DNA from: an uncultured Prevotella sp.
Lineage (GTDB): Bacteria > Bacteroidota > Bacteroidia > Bacteroidales > Bacteroidaceae
Assembly (NCBI GenBank): GCA_900316295.1
Contig: ONCJ01000009.1
Coordinates: 1 to 60,766 of the forward strand
Length of the DNA: 60,766 nucleotides
Direction of reading: 5' to 3'
Shown here: positions 26,415-34,800 of the stretch, in pieces
Layout of the letters: each line of letters starts with the position of its first letter
How positions within the stretch are numbered: position 1 is the stretch's first letter
Notes under the pieces: model-generated
Told to the model about the DNA's origin: nothing
Database searches by the model: none
Seen by the model: only the letters and a program-made list of their open reading frames with translations
Program-made: the position numbers and the translations under genes

Positions 26415-28811
26415 ATGAAACGAAGAATAATGCTATTGTTCGTGATAGCTATGCTGTCAGGGATAATAGCGGCAGCAGGACGAGATCGCCAGTCTTTCGA
26501 CAGGGGATGGCGTTTCTGCCTGACTGACAAGGATGCGTCGGCAGCTGACTATGATGACAGCGACTGGCGTATACTCAATGTGCCTCACGACTGGGCTATA
26601 GAGGGCGACTTCTTGGCAAGTAACCCGTCCGGAGCAGGCGGTGGTGCCCTGCCTGGTGGGATAGGGTGGTACAGGAAGAGTTTAAGAGTTGAAAAATTAA
26701 ATAATGAAAGGGTCTTTCTTGAGTTTGACGGCATATACATGAACTCTACTATATACGTCAACGGACAGAAAGTGGGCTATCGACCGTATGGCTACAGCTC
26801 TTTTGAATACGAGATAAGTAAGTATCTCAAAGTTGGTGATAATGTCGTCGCTGTGAAGGTGGACAACAGCGACCAGCCTAACTCGCGATGGTATAGTGGT
26901 TGCGGCATCTATAGGCATGTGTGGCTGACGCGGACTGCCGAGACTCGTATAGCCCATTGGGGAGTCCATGTGGTGGCAAAGCCCAAAGGTGAGGTACTTG
27001 TCAATGTGGACATTGATGGAGAAAAAAAGAATACAAAGATAAGGAACACGCTGTACGATGCTGACGGCAGACAGGTGAAGATGCCCGTCAGACACCCTCG
27101 GATGTGGTCCGTGGAGTCCCCATATATATATAAGTTGAAGACTGAGCTGCTGAAAAATGGCAAGGTTATAGACGAGGTGACGACGATGACGGGATTCCGT
27201 GACTTCCGTTTTGACAGTAAGACGGGATTCTGGCTTAATGGCAAGAACTTCAAGATCAACGGAGTGTGCGAACATCACGACCTCGGATGTCTTGGTGCGG
27301 CTTTCTCTGAGGACGCCATGCACCGCAAACTGACAAAGCTGAAGACGATGGGTGTCAACGCCATACGATGCTCGCACAATCCGCCGGCACCAGAACTGCT
27401 CACCATGTGCGACACCATGGGACTGATTGTCATGGATGAGAGCTTTGACATGTGGCGCAGAAAGAAGACTCAAAACGACTATGCACGCTTCTTTGACGAA
27501 TGGCACGAGCGAGACCTTGCCGACCTCGTCAGGCGTGACCGTAACCATCCGAGCATATTGATGTGGAGCATTGGCAATGAGGTGTTGGAACAGTGGTCGT
27601 CTGCTGATGCCGACACGCTCAGTCTCGAGCAAGCCAACCTGATACTCAATGCTGGTCATGACGCGTCCACACTTGCCAAGGACGGCGAACTGTCGGTACA
27701 GTCTTTGCTGACACAACACCTGGCGGAGATAGTGAAACGCTATGACACCACACGACCCATCACGGCGGGATGTAATGAGCCAGACCCAAATAATCATCTG
27801 TTCAAGAGTGGTGCGATAGATATCATCGGATTCAACTACCATCACCAGTGGGCGAAGGATGTGCCGAAGAATTTCCCCGAAAAGCCGTTCATCTTCAGCG
27901 AGAGCGTGAGCGCCTTACAGACACGGGGCTACTACATGATGCCGAGCGACTCCATATATGTGGCTCCTAAGGAGTGGTGGCTGCCGTATACCGATCCTAC
28001 ATACATGTGTTCGGCATACGACAATATGCACGCCTCGTGGAGCAGTACGCATGAGGAGACATGGGACGTGGTGAAGCATAATCCGTATGTAGGAGGGCAG
28101 TTCCTGTGGACTGGTTTCGATTATATTGGCGAGCCTACACCATATTCATTCCCTGCGCGTTCCAGCTACTTCGGCATTATCGACCTTGCAGGATTCCCGA
28201 AGGATATATATTATATGTATCAGAGTGAATGGACCCAACGCCCTGTGCTCCATCTCTTCCCTCACTGGAACTGGATGGAGGGACAGACCATAGATATGTG
28301 GTGCTATTATAACAATGCCGACGAGGTGGAACTCTTTGTGAACGGAAAGAGTCAGGGAGTGAGGAAGAAGGGCGCTAACCATAATGGGAATGCCCCGCGA
28401 CTCTCTACCGAGTACCATGTGATGTGGCGTGTGGTATTCGAAGCAGGCGAGGTCAAGGTGGTAGCTCGCAAGGACGGCAGGCAGGTGGGCGAACAGACCA
28501 TACGTACTGCCAGCCATCCCGACCAGCTGGCTATGGATATAGACTATCGGGGCAAGGACCTTACGTTTGTAAACGTGGAGGTGAGAGACAAGGATGGAGT
28601 GTTATGTCCGTGGGCTGAGGACCAGGTGTTCTTCGAGACCACAGGCGATCTTGAGATAGTAGGTGTAGACAACGGATGCCAGACTTCGATGGAACGGTTT
28701 AAGGGCAGTAAACGTAAGGCTTTCTTTGGCAAGTGTATGGTGGTGGTCAGGGGACATGGCTCTCTTACTGCCAAAGGCATAAACCTGAAGAAGGCAAGGA
28801 TGGAGATTTAG
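26415..28811 (+). CDS. Glycoside hydrolase family 2 (beta-galactosidase-like)
   Basis: 798 residues with signal peptide. Jelly-roll sugar-binding domain (about 27-185; NVPHDWAIEGDF, GWYRKSL, NSRWYSGCGIYRHVWL), an unusually short immunoglobulin-like domain (about 186-260), the catalytic barrel with acid/base Glu389 in WSIGNEV and nucleophile Glu496 in FSESVSA, then C-terminal Ig-like domains. Beta-galactosidase is the commonest activity of this subgroup but not the only one. DNA for residues 88-99 looks like a heptamer-repeat insertion. It lies 40 bases after GH31, so both probably degrade the same branched oligosaccharide. Confidence 0.88.
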   Translation: MKRRIMLLFVIAMLSGIIAAAGRDRQSFDRGWRFCLTDKDASAADYDDSDWRILNVPHDWAIEGDFLASNPSGAGGGALPGGIGWYRKSLRVEKLNNERVFLEFDGIYMNSTIYVNGQKVGYRPYGYSSFEYEISKYLKVGDNVVAVKVDNSDQPNSRWYSGCGIYRHVWLTRTAETRIAHWGVHVVAKPKGEVLVNVDIDGEKKNTKIRNTLYDADGRQVKMPVRHPRMWSVESPYIYKLKTELLKNGKVIDEVTTMTGFRDFRFDSKTGFWLNGKNFKINGVCEHHDLGCLGAAFSEDAMHRKLTKLKTMGVNAIRCSHNPPAPELLTMCDTMGLIVMDESFDMWRRKKTQNDYARFFDEWHERDLADLVRRDRNHPSILMWSIGNEVLEQWSSADADTLSLEQANLILNAGHDASTLAKDGELSVQSLLTQHLAEIVKRYDTTRPITAGCNEPDPNNHLFKSGAIDIIGFNYHHQWAKDVPKNFPEKPFIFSESVSALQTRGYYMMPSDSIYVAPKEWWLPYTDPTYMCSAYDNMHASWSSTHEETWDVVKHNPYVGGQFLWTGFDYIGEPTPYSFPARSSYFGIIDLAGFPKDIYYMYQSEWTQRPVLHLFPHWNWMEGQTIDMWCYYNNADEVELFVNGKSQGVRKKGANHNGNAPRLSTEYHVMWRVVFEAGEVKVVARKDGRQVGEQTIRTASHPDQLAMDIDYRGKDLTFVNVEVRDKDGVLCPWAEDQVFFETTGDLEIVGVDNGCQTSMERFKGSKRKAFFGKCMVVVRGHGSLTAKGINLKKARMEI

Positions 28812-28840
28812 TTCATAGTTCAATTTTTTTAGTTTTTAGT

Positions 28841-31171
28841 ATGAAGAGACGTTCATTGATAATAGTAGTGTTAGCCGTGGCACTTACTTGTCATGCCCAA
28901 ATACAGATGAATGGGGGTATGCAGTATCTGCAAGCTAATAGTAAGGACATGTCGAGCGATTTTTCGGACCTGTCTAATACGTATTTCTTTGCTGATTCCT
29001 TAGCATCATTCGATGTAGGGTCGGCAACGGGAATGCTTAACTGGAAACGTTATCGGCTGGCCCCACGTCAGGCTTTCAATCTGAATGGCTACTGGCCAGT
29101 GCGTATGCAGATGCTCGACTTCCCCGTTACGCAGTATGACAATGATCCTAACCTGAAGATACAGTTGCGGTTTGTCGATGACCGTACCGTGCGTATCACC
29201 ATGCTTACCACGCCTATCCAGCCTAAGGACGAAGACAAGGACGACCCGATGTTCGCACCAGAGTTTCTGGCTAAGCTGGATGGCGGTAACAGTACGGCTT
29301 GGCAGGGCAAGGACACTGGGAAGAGCATCGTATATAAATCGGATGAAGGTACGGTGGAGATACAGAAATTCCCGTGGCGTATCATCATAAAGGATAAGAA
29401 TGGCAAGGTGCTCACCCAGAGCCGTCACATCATTGATAACGACTCCACACAGGTGAAACTTGTACCTTTCTGCTTCATCAAGCGTGGTAGCGACAACTCC
29501 CGTAGTGTCAATCCTGTCTTCCTCCTGTCGCCCAATGAGAGGATATATGGATGTGGAGAGTCGTTCACTAAACTCAATAAGGTTGGCCAGAAGGTGATGC
29601 TTTCGGTCACCGATCCGCAAGGTCCTGAGACTGACGGCATGTATAAGCCTATACCATTCTATTTCTCTAATCGTGGCTACGGAGTCTTCATGCACACCTC
29701 GGCACCTGTGACGTGCGATTTTGGTGCCAGCTATATCGGTGCCCAGCGTTTGTTTATGGGTGATGAGCGCATAGACCTCTTCATCTTCTTTGGTGAACCC
29801 AAGGATATCCTTGACGAATATACCAATGTTACGGGCAAGTCACCCATGCTTCCTCTCTGGACTTTCGGTACATGGATGAGCCGTATTACCTATTTCTCAC
29901 AAGAGGAAGGACTGGATATTGCCAAGCAGCTGCGCAAGCACAGGATTCCCGCGGATGTCATACATTTCGACACAGGATGGTTTGGTGTGGACTGGCAGTG
30001 CGACTATGAGTTTGCCAAGGATAGATTCAAAGACCCTGTAGGTATGTTGAAGCAGCTTAAGAAGGATGGATTCCATACTTGTCTGTGGCAGTTGCCTTAC
30101 TTCACACCGAAAAACCGATATTTCCAGGAACTGGTTGATGGTGGTATGCAAGTGAAGAACGGCATGGGTGGCATGCCATACGAAGACGTTGTGCTCGACC
30201 TCTCCAACCCCATTACGGTCAACTGGTATCAGGGAAAGATAGCAAACCTTATCAAGCAGGGGGTGTCGGCGATAAAGTGTGATTTTGGTGAGGCAGCACC
30301 ATACAACGGACTGTATGCTTCAGGTAAGACGGGATTCTATGAGCACAACCTCTATCCGCTGAGGTATAACAAGGCTTTGTGGACGGCTGTCAAGGAGAAT
30401 AGCGGCGAGGGTGTGATATGGGCACGCTCGGCATGGGCTGGTTCACAGCGATACCCGCTCCATTGGGGTGGCGACGCCGCTACTAACAACACTGGAATGA
30501 TGGGCGACCTCAGAGGAGGACTGTCGTTCGGACTCAGTGGCTTCTCTTTCTGGAGTCACGATATGGGCGGCTTTGTCACAGCCTCACCAGAGAATATCTA
30601 TCGTCGATGGCTGCCTTTCGGATTCCTTTCGTCGCATACCCGTGCTCACGGAGCTCCTCCCACTGAGCCGTGGCTTATCAGCGAATCGTTTACAGATGCC
30701 TTCCGTGAGGCAGCAGAGATGAAGTACCAACTGATGCCATACGTATATGCTCAGGCTAAGTTGTGTACAGAGAAAGGTCTGCCTATGGTCAGGGCTATGT
30801 TTGTGGAGTTCCCTCATGATCAGGGTGCTTGGTATTGCGAGGACCAATATATGTATGGTAGCCAGATTCTTGTGGCACCAATGATGGAACAAGGTGATGA
30901 GCGTACGGTATACCTGCCTGAAGGACGATGGATAGACTATCAGGATGGTAAGGTTTACGACAAGGGCTATCAGACTATCAAGGCAGGCAAGATACCATGC
31001 GTGATCCTTGTTAGGGATGGCAGTCTGCTGCCTCGAGTACCTGTGGCGCAGTCTACTGATAAGATTGAGTGGGACAAGATAGACTGGACTCCTTATCGTG
31101 TGGACGCTAAGGAGTGCGTGGGCTATCTCTTCAAGCCTGGCAATACCAAGGTGCAAGAGTTGAGGAGATGA
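28841..31171 (+). CDS. GH31 alpha-xylosidase, YicI-like
   Basis: 776 residues from ATG 28841 (MKRRSLIIVVLAVALTCHAQ, a signal peptide); the frame is open 36 codons further up inside the GH2 gene and that part is not protein-like. The catalytic barrel has nucleophile Asp481 in IKCDFGEA and acid/base Asp545 in HWGGDA, followed by LRGGLSFGLSGFSFWSHDMGG, the same arrangement as the E. coli alpha-xylosidase YicI. With the other GH31 and the GH2 it gives a set able to strip alpha-xylose and beta-galactose from xyloglucan-type oligosaccharides. Its stop overlaps the start of the next gene (ATGA). Confidence 0.9.
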   Translation: MKRRSLIIVVLAVALTCHAQIQMNGGMQYLQANSKDMSSDFSDLSNTYFFADSLASFDVGSATGMLNWKRYRLAPRQAFNLNGYWPVRMQMLDFPVTQYDNDPNLKIQLRFVDDRTVRITMLTTPIQPKDEDKDDPMFAPEFLAKLDGGNSTAWQGKDTGKSIVYKSDEGTVEIQKFPWRIIIKDKNGKVLTQSRHIIDNDSTQVKLVPFCFIKRGSDNSRSVNPVFLLSPNERIYGCGESFTKLNKVGQKVMLSVTDPQGPETDGMYKPIPFYFSNRGYGVFMHTSAPVTCDFGASYIGAQRLFMGDERIDLFIFFGEPKDILDEYTNVTGKSPMLPLWTFGTWMSRITYFSQEEGLDIAKQLRKHRIPADVIHFDTGWFGVDWQCDYEFAKDRFKDPVGMLKQLKKDGFHTCLWQLPYFTPKNRYFQELVDGGMQVKNGMGGMPYEDVVLDLSNPITVNWYQGKIANLIKQGVSAIKCDFGEAAPYNGLYASGKTGFYEHNLYPLRYNKALWTAVKENSGEGVIWARSAWAGSQRYPLHWGGDAATNNTGMMGDLRGGLSFGLSGFSFWSHDMGGFVTASPENIYRRWLPFGFLSSHTRAHGAPPTEPWLISESFTDAFREAAEMKYQLMPYVYAQAKLCTEKGLPMVRAMFVEFPHDQGAWYCEDQYMYGSQILVAPMMEQGDERTVYLPEGRWIDYQDGKVYDKGYQTIKAGKIPCVILVRDGSLLPRVPVAQSTDKIEWDKIDWTPYRVDAKECVGYLFKPGNTKVQELRR

Positions 31172-31878
31172 GTGAGTTTAGATTTCGTCGATTCGCCGTA
31201 CGACAAGACCGATGTGCCATGAAGGTGGGCACCGACGGGGTGCTGCTTGGCGCATGGGCACATACTGGTCGCAGGATGTTGGACATAGGTACAGGTACGG
31301 GACTCATCGCCTTGATGATGGCTCAACGTAGTGAAGAATCTCTCATTGACGGCATAGATATCGACGAGGAGGCTGTGGCGCAGGCTAAGGAGAATGTCGC
31401 TGCCAGTCCCTTTGCCAGCAGGATACGAATACTTCATGGGCGTATTCAGGAATATCAGCCTACTGACGCCACTCTATATGACTCCATTGTGAGCAATCCG
31501 CCGTTTTTCCATAATTCGCTGGGCAGTCCGGACACTCAGCGCCAGTTGGCTCGCCATACCGACAGCCTTACTTATCGTCACCTCTTTGATGCCGTCCAGC
31601 GATTGCTTGCTCCTGATGGATGCTTCTCGGTAGTCCTTCCGTTCGATTGTCGTGACAGCTTCGTGGATGAGGCTTTGCTTCATGGGATGATGCTTAGCAG
31701 GGAATGTGGCATCCGTACCACTCCGCGCAAGCAACCACGCAGATACCTGATGGAATTTAGATTCGCATCACATTCGGACACGACAGGGTCGTTGGAAAAA
31801 GAAGAAGTGGTGTTGATGGATGATAGGGGAGGACGCTCGGAGTGGTATCAACGGCTGACACAGGGCTTCTATCTATAG
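31168..31878 (+). CDS. trmN6: tRNA1(Val) adenine-37 N6-methyltransferase (TrmN6/YfiC family)
   Basis: 236 residues from ATG 31168, which overlaps the GH31 stop. N-terminal FRFRRFAVRQDRCAMKVGTDGVLLGAW is characteristic of YfiC, followed by the SAM site LDIGTGTGLIALMMA and the catalytic SNPPFF (N-P-P-F). It methylates A37 of a valine tRNA. Position at the end of a glycosidase operon looks accidental but the overlap implies cotranscription. It converges on the lipid kinase, their stop codons overlapping by 6 bases. Confidence 0.9.
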   Translation: MSEFRFRRFAVRQDRCAMKVGTDGVLLGAWAHTGRRMLDIGTGTGLIALMMAQRSEESLIDGIDIDEEAVAQAKENVAASPFASRIRILHGRIQEYQPTDATLYDSIVSNPPFFHNSLGSPDTQRQLARHTDSLTYRHLFDAVQRLLAPDGCFSVVLPFDCRDSFVDEALLHGMMLSRECGIRTTPRKQPRRYLMEFRFASHSDTTGSLEKEEVVLMDDRGGRSEWYQRLTQGFYL

Positions 31879-32898
31879 GTTCAGCTTTCTCAGCAACAGC
31901 TTGTTGAGTACCTGTACGCGATGTCCCTGCTTGGTGATATTGTCGCGTACGGCATTGATGTCATTAAAGAATTCGCTGAAGGCAGTCTGTACCATGTTGG
32001 GTTGGCGATGTGACTTGTCGGCATGCGGATTGACCACCATCTTTATTCCTTTGCTCACGATGGAAATGTCTACGTCAGCATCAGTCATCACGGGGTCGCC
32101 ATCATAGTGTATCAGTCCTGGCTCCTTTCGGCTCACGTGTATATGCTGAGTCTTGAATGTCTTAATCTTAGAGTTCTTGTCGAGTGTCTTGTTGAACATG
32201 TCGATGCTTATCTGCGGAGCCTCCAGCACGTCAAAGGGTTCCATGATGATGACATCCAGTTTGCCGTCGCTCATCGATGCTTGCGGAGCTATATATGCGT
32301 TGTTGCCATATTGCGACGCGTTGGCGGCAGAAATCAGGAAGGCTTTGTATCTCTTCTTGCCCGTCTCGTCTTCTATCTCGTATGTCTCTGGCTCGTACTT
32401 CAGTCCTTCCTTCAGCACGTTCTCTAAGTAGGTGGTGAGTCCTCGCTTGCCAGCCTCGGCAAATTTCATGCTTATGAATGCGTCAAACCCCATTCCGCAG
32501 GTACAGAAGAATGGTTTCTCGTTGATGATGCCATAGTCGAGGTCGTGGATCTCACACATGTTGATGATCTTTATCGCCTTTCCTGCATCCATAGGTAGCA
32601 TCAGGTGGCGAGCCAGTCCGTTGCCCGAACCGCAGGGTATGATGGCGAGAGCCGTCTGACTGCCGATAAGGGCCCTGCCCACCTCGTTGACGGTGCCGTC
32701 GCCACCGATGGCACACACGATGTCCACACCCTCATCGATGGCTTGATGGGCGATCTCTGTGGCGTGACCCGCATATTGTGTCTCCCTAATGTCATAGCTG
32801 AACAGCTCCTTGTCCAGCAGCTTCTCTATCATACTCGGTATGGCACTCTTGCTCACAGTACCCGAGATAGGGTTCATTATGAAAACGATGTTTTTCAC
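31873..32898 (-). CDS. Diacylglycerol/lipid kinase family protein
   Basis: 341 residues. Catalytic-domain motifs: NPISGT (9-14), GGDGTVNEVG (65-74) and CGSGNGLARHL, with C-terminal substrate region HYDGDPV. Members phosphorylate diacylglycerol, ceramide, sphingosine or undecaprenol; which one cannot be read here. It is divergent from serine palmitoyltransferase with 158 bases between, so a sphingolipid substrate is worth testing. The start is GTG at 32898; the -7 element lies 6 bases upstream, so the mRNA is probably leaderless. ATG 32877 would cut into the conserved FIMNPISG stretch. A C-terminal tail of about 45 residues follows the usual domain. Confidence 0.88.
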   Translation of the reverse strand: MKNIVFIMNPISGTVSKSAIPSMIEKLLDKELFSYDIRETQYAGHATEIAHQAIDEGVDIVCAIGGDGTVNEVGRALIGSQTALAIIPCGSGNGLARHLMLPMDAGKAIKIINMCEIHDLDYGIINEKPFFCTCGMGFDAFISMKFAEAGKRGLTTYLENVLKEGLKYEPETYEIEDETGKKRYKAFLISAANASQYGNNAYIAPQASMSDGKLDVIIMEPFDVLEAPQISIDMFNKTLDKNSKIKTFKTQHIHVSRKEPGLIHYDGDPVMTDADVDISIVSKGIKMVVNPHADKSHRQPNMVQTAFSEFFNDINAVRDNITKQGHRVQVLNKLLLRKLNL

Positions 32899-32903
32899 AG
32901 TTG

Positions 32904-32911
32904 CAAAGTTA
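32904..32911 (-). promoter_or_regulatory. Promoter -7 element of the lipid kinase gene
   Basis: TAACTTTG on the minus strand, ending 5 bases before the GTG start. Confidence 0.6.
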
Positions 32912-33004
32912 CTATTTACTATGTTATATTTGATAAAATATTCAAGAAAATTTCATTTTCTGCGAAATTTCTTTGCAAAATAAGCCGTATATTAGTTTAT
33001 TTTT

Positions 33005-33012
33005 TTACCTTT
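33005..33012 (+). promoter_or_regulatory. Promoter -7 element of serine palmitoyltransferase
   Basis: TACCTTTG, 44 bases before the ATG at 33057. Confidence 0.65.
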
Positions 33013-33056
33013 GCACCCTGAATACAAAAGAAGATGTTCTACACATTATATAATTA

Positions 33057-34244
33057 ATGGGACAGTTACAAGAAAAATACAAGAATTATCGTGAGCCGCA
33101 GAAGTTCATGGAAGCTGGTGTCTATCCATATTTCCGTGCTATTACAGGCAAACAAGCCACTGAGGTGGAGATGGGCGGACACAAGGTGCTCATGTTCGGT
33201 TCGAATGCATATACGGGCCTGACTGGTGATCAGCGTATTATCGACAAGGCTAAGGAAGCACTTGACAAGTATGGCTCGGGATGTGCCGGTAGCCGATTCC
33301 TTAACGGAACGCTCGACCTACACATACAGTTGGAGAAGGAGATAGCCGAGTTTATACACAAGGATGATTGCCTCTGCTTCTCTACCGGATTCTCCGTCAA
33401 CCAGGGTGTACTGGCAATGGTGGTTGGCCGCAACGACTACATCATCTGCGATGACCGCGACCACGCAAGTATCGTCGACGGACGACGCCTGTCGTTTGCC
33501 ACACAGCTGCACTATAAGCACAACGACATGGAAGACCTCGAGCGTATACTCCAGGGACTGCCACAAGAGGCCATCAAGCTTATTGTCGTTGACGGCGTAT
33601 TCTCTATGGAGGGCGACCTTGCCAATCTGCCAGCTATCGTTGAGCTGAAGCATAAGTACAATTGCTCCATCATGGTAGACGAGGCTCACGGCATTGGTGT
33701 CTTCGGCAAGCAGGGCAGGGGCGTATGCGACCATTTCGGACTCACCGACGAGATTGACCTTATCATGGGTACCTTCTCAAAGTCGTTGGCAAGTATCGGT
33801 GGATTTATCGCATCCGACTCTGATACCATCAACTTCCTGCGTCATACCTGTCGTACATATATCTTCTCTGCGTCCAACACGCCTGCGGCTACGGCAGCAG
33901 CTATGGAGGCTCTGCACATCATCCAGCAGGAGCCTGAGCGTATAGAGAACCTCTGGAAGGTCACCCGCTATGCTCTGAAGCGATTCCGTGAGGAAGGCTT
34001 CGAGATAGGCGAGACCGAGAGTCCCATCATTCCGCTCTATGTACGCGATGTCGACAAGACATTCCTTGTGACAGCTCTCGCTTATGAGGCAGGAGTGTTC
34101 ATCAACCCCGTTATACCTCCGGCATGTGCGCCGCAAGACACTCTCGTACGCTTCGCACTCATGGCAACTCATACCGAGGAGCAGGTGGAACGTGGCGTTA
34201 TGGCTCTCAAGAAGATTTTCGTGGAGCAGGGAATTATTAAATAA
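33057..34244 (+). CDS. spt: Serine palmitoyltransferase (alpha-oxoamine synthase)
   Basis: 395 residues, a PLP enzyme of the alpha-oxoamine synthase family. The PLP lysine is Lys242 in MGTFSKSLASIGGF; DEAHGIG (208-214) holds the Asp that contacts the pyridine nitrogen, and DHAS (135-138) stacks on PLP. The N terminus and GSGCAGSRFLNGTLDLHIQLE closely follow the Bacteroides/Prevotella serine palmitoyltransferases as I recall them. It joins serine to a long acyl-CoA or acyl-ACP, the first step of sphingolipid synthesis, which is common in this phylum. The main alternatives in the family are glycine C-acetyltransferase and aminooxononanoate synthase. Confidence 0.88.
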   Translation: MGQLQEKYKNYREPQKFMEAGVYPYFRAITGKQATEVEMGGHKVLMFGSNAYTGLTGDQRIIDKAKEALDKYGSGCAGSRFLNGTLDLHIQLEKEIAEFIHKDDCLCFSTGFSVNQGVLAMVVGRNDYIICDDRDHASIVDGRRLSFATQLHYKHNDMEDLERILQGLPQEAIKLIVVDGVFSMEGDLANLPAIVELKHKYNCSIMVDEAHGIGVFGKQGRGVCDHFGLTDEIDLIMGTFSKSLASIGGFIASDSDTINFLRHTCRTYIFSASNTPAATAAAMEALHIIQQEPERIENLWKVTRYALKRFREEGFEIGETESPIIPLYVRDVDKTFLVTALAYEAGVFINPVIPPACAPQDTLVRFALMATHTEEQVERGVMALKKIFVEQGIIK

Positions 34245-34265
34245 GGTTAACAAAGGAAAGAAAAT

Positions 34266-34293
34266 ACGCATTACGCATTACGCATTACGCATT
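34266..34293 (+). repeat. Heptamer array, four copies of ACGCATT
   Basis: Four exact 7-base units directly upstream of the tRNA-Pro -7 element. The unit is the reverse complement of AATGCGT, the unit of the longer array at 39021-39104. Confidence 0.9.
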
Positions 34294-34300
34294 TATTTCT

Positions 34301-34308
34301 TACCTTTG
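34301..34308 (+). promoter_or_regulatory. Promoter -7 element of tRNA-Pro
   Basis: TACCTTTG, 18 bases before the tRNA. The -33 region falls inside the ACGCATT array and has no TTTG. Confidence 0.65.
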
Positions 34309-34325
34309 CACCCGCTTAACGGCAA

Positions 34326-34398
34326 CGAGGTGTAGCGCAGTTGGTAGCGTTCCTGGTTTGGGACCAGGCTGTCGCAGGTTCGAGTCCTGTCACCTCGA
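34326..34398 (+). tRNA. tRNA-Pro (anticodon TGG)
   Basis: A 73-base cloverleaf: acceptor CGAGGTG/CACCTCG, anticodon stem CCTGG/CCAGG with loop TTTGGGA (anticodon TGG), T stem GCAGG/CCTGT. No CCA is encoded. It has its own promoter and terminator. Confidence 0.95.
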
Positions 34399-34418
34399 CA
34401 CAATTTCATAGTTTTTTA

Positions 34419-34458
34419 GACTGCTGGTTCTCGTAAAAAAGGACTGGCAGTCTTTTTT
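34419..34458 (+). terminator. Intrinsic terminator after tRNA-Pro
   Basis: GACTGCTGGT pairs with ACTGGCAGTC (10 bp with two wobbles) round a 14-base loop, followed by six T. Confidence 0.8.
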
Positions 34459-34741
34459 GTTGCTTTGTTGCTACTAACGTTATAATACGTTGACAGTAAG
34501 TGCGTTGCGAGTGGCAGTAAAAGCGGCAAAGTGACAACAGACAACAGAAAAACGTCGATTTTCCATCTTTTTTCTGGCTCAGAAAAGAATGTTTTCCTAA
34601 TAGGATAAGGGAGCTTTCCGGTTAGGATTACGTTGGTTCTGAAGATTTCTTTTGCTTCTTTTTTCTATTTTGTGTTCGTAAAATATGGTGGTCTTTAATT
34701 TCTTTAACGTCAAAGTAACTCCCTCTTTATGTGAAAAACAC
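34459..34741 (+). other. Gap with no recognised gene
   Basis: 283 bases between the tRNA-Pro terminator and the next promoter. I see no frame with coding character and no strong structure; it becomes AT-rich towards the promoter at 34742. Confidence 0.5.
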
Positions 34742-34749
34742 TACCTTTG
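34742..34749 (+). promoter_or_regulatory. Promoter -7 element of the nucleotidyltransferase operon
   Basis: TACCTTTG, 51 bases before the ATG at 34801. Confidence 0.6.
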
Positions 34750-34800
34750 CATGCAATTGATACGAGTATACATCAAACGTAATCAAACATACATAAGAAC

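Noticed and set aside
26697-27845. 382-codon minus-strand frame opposite the GH2 gene
   Set aside because: It lies wholly under conserved GH2 coding DNA and has no recognisable features.
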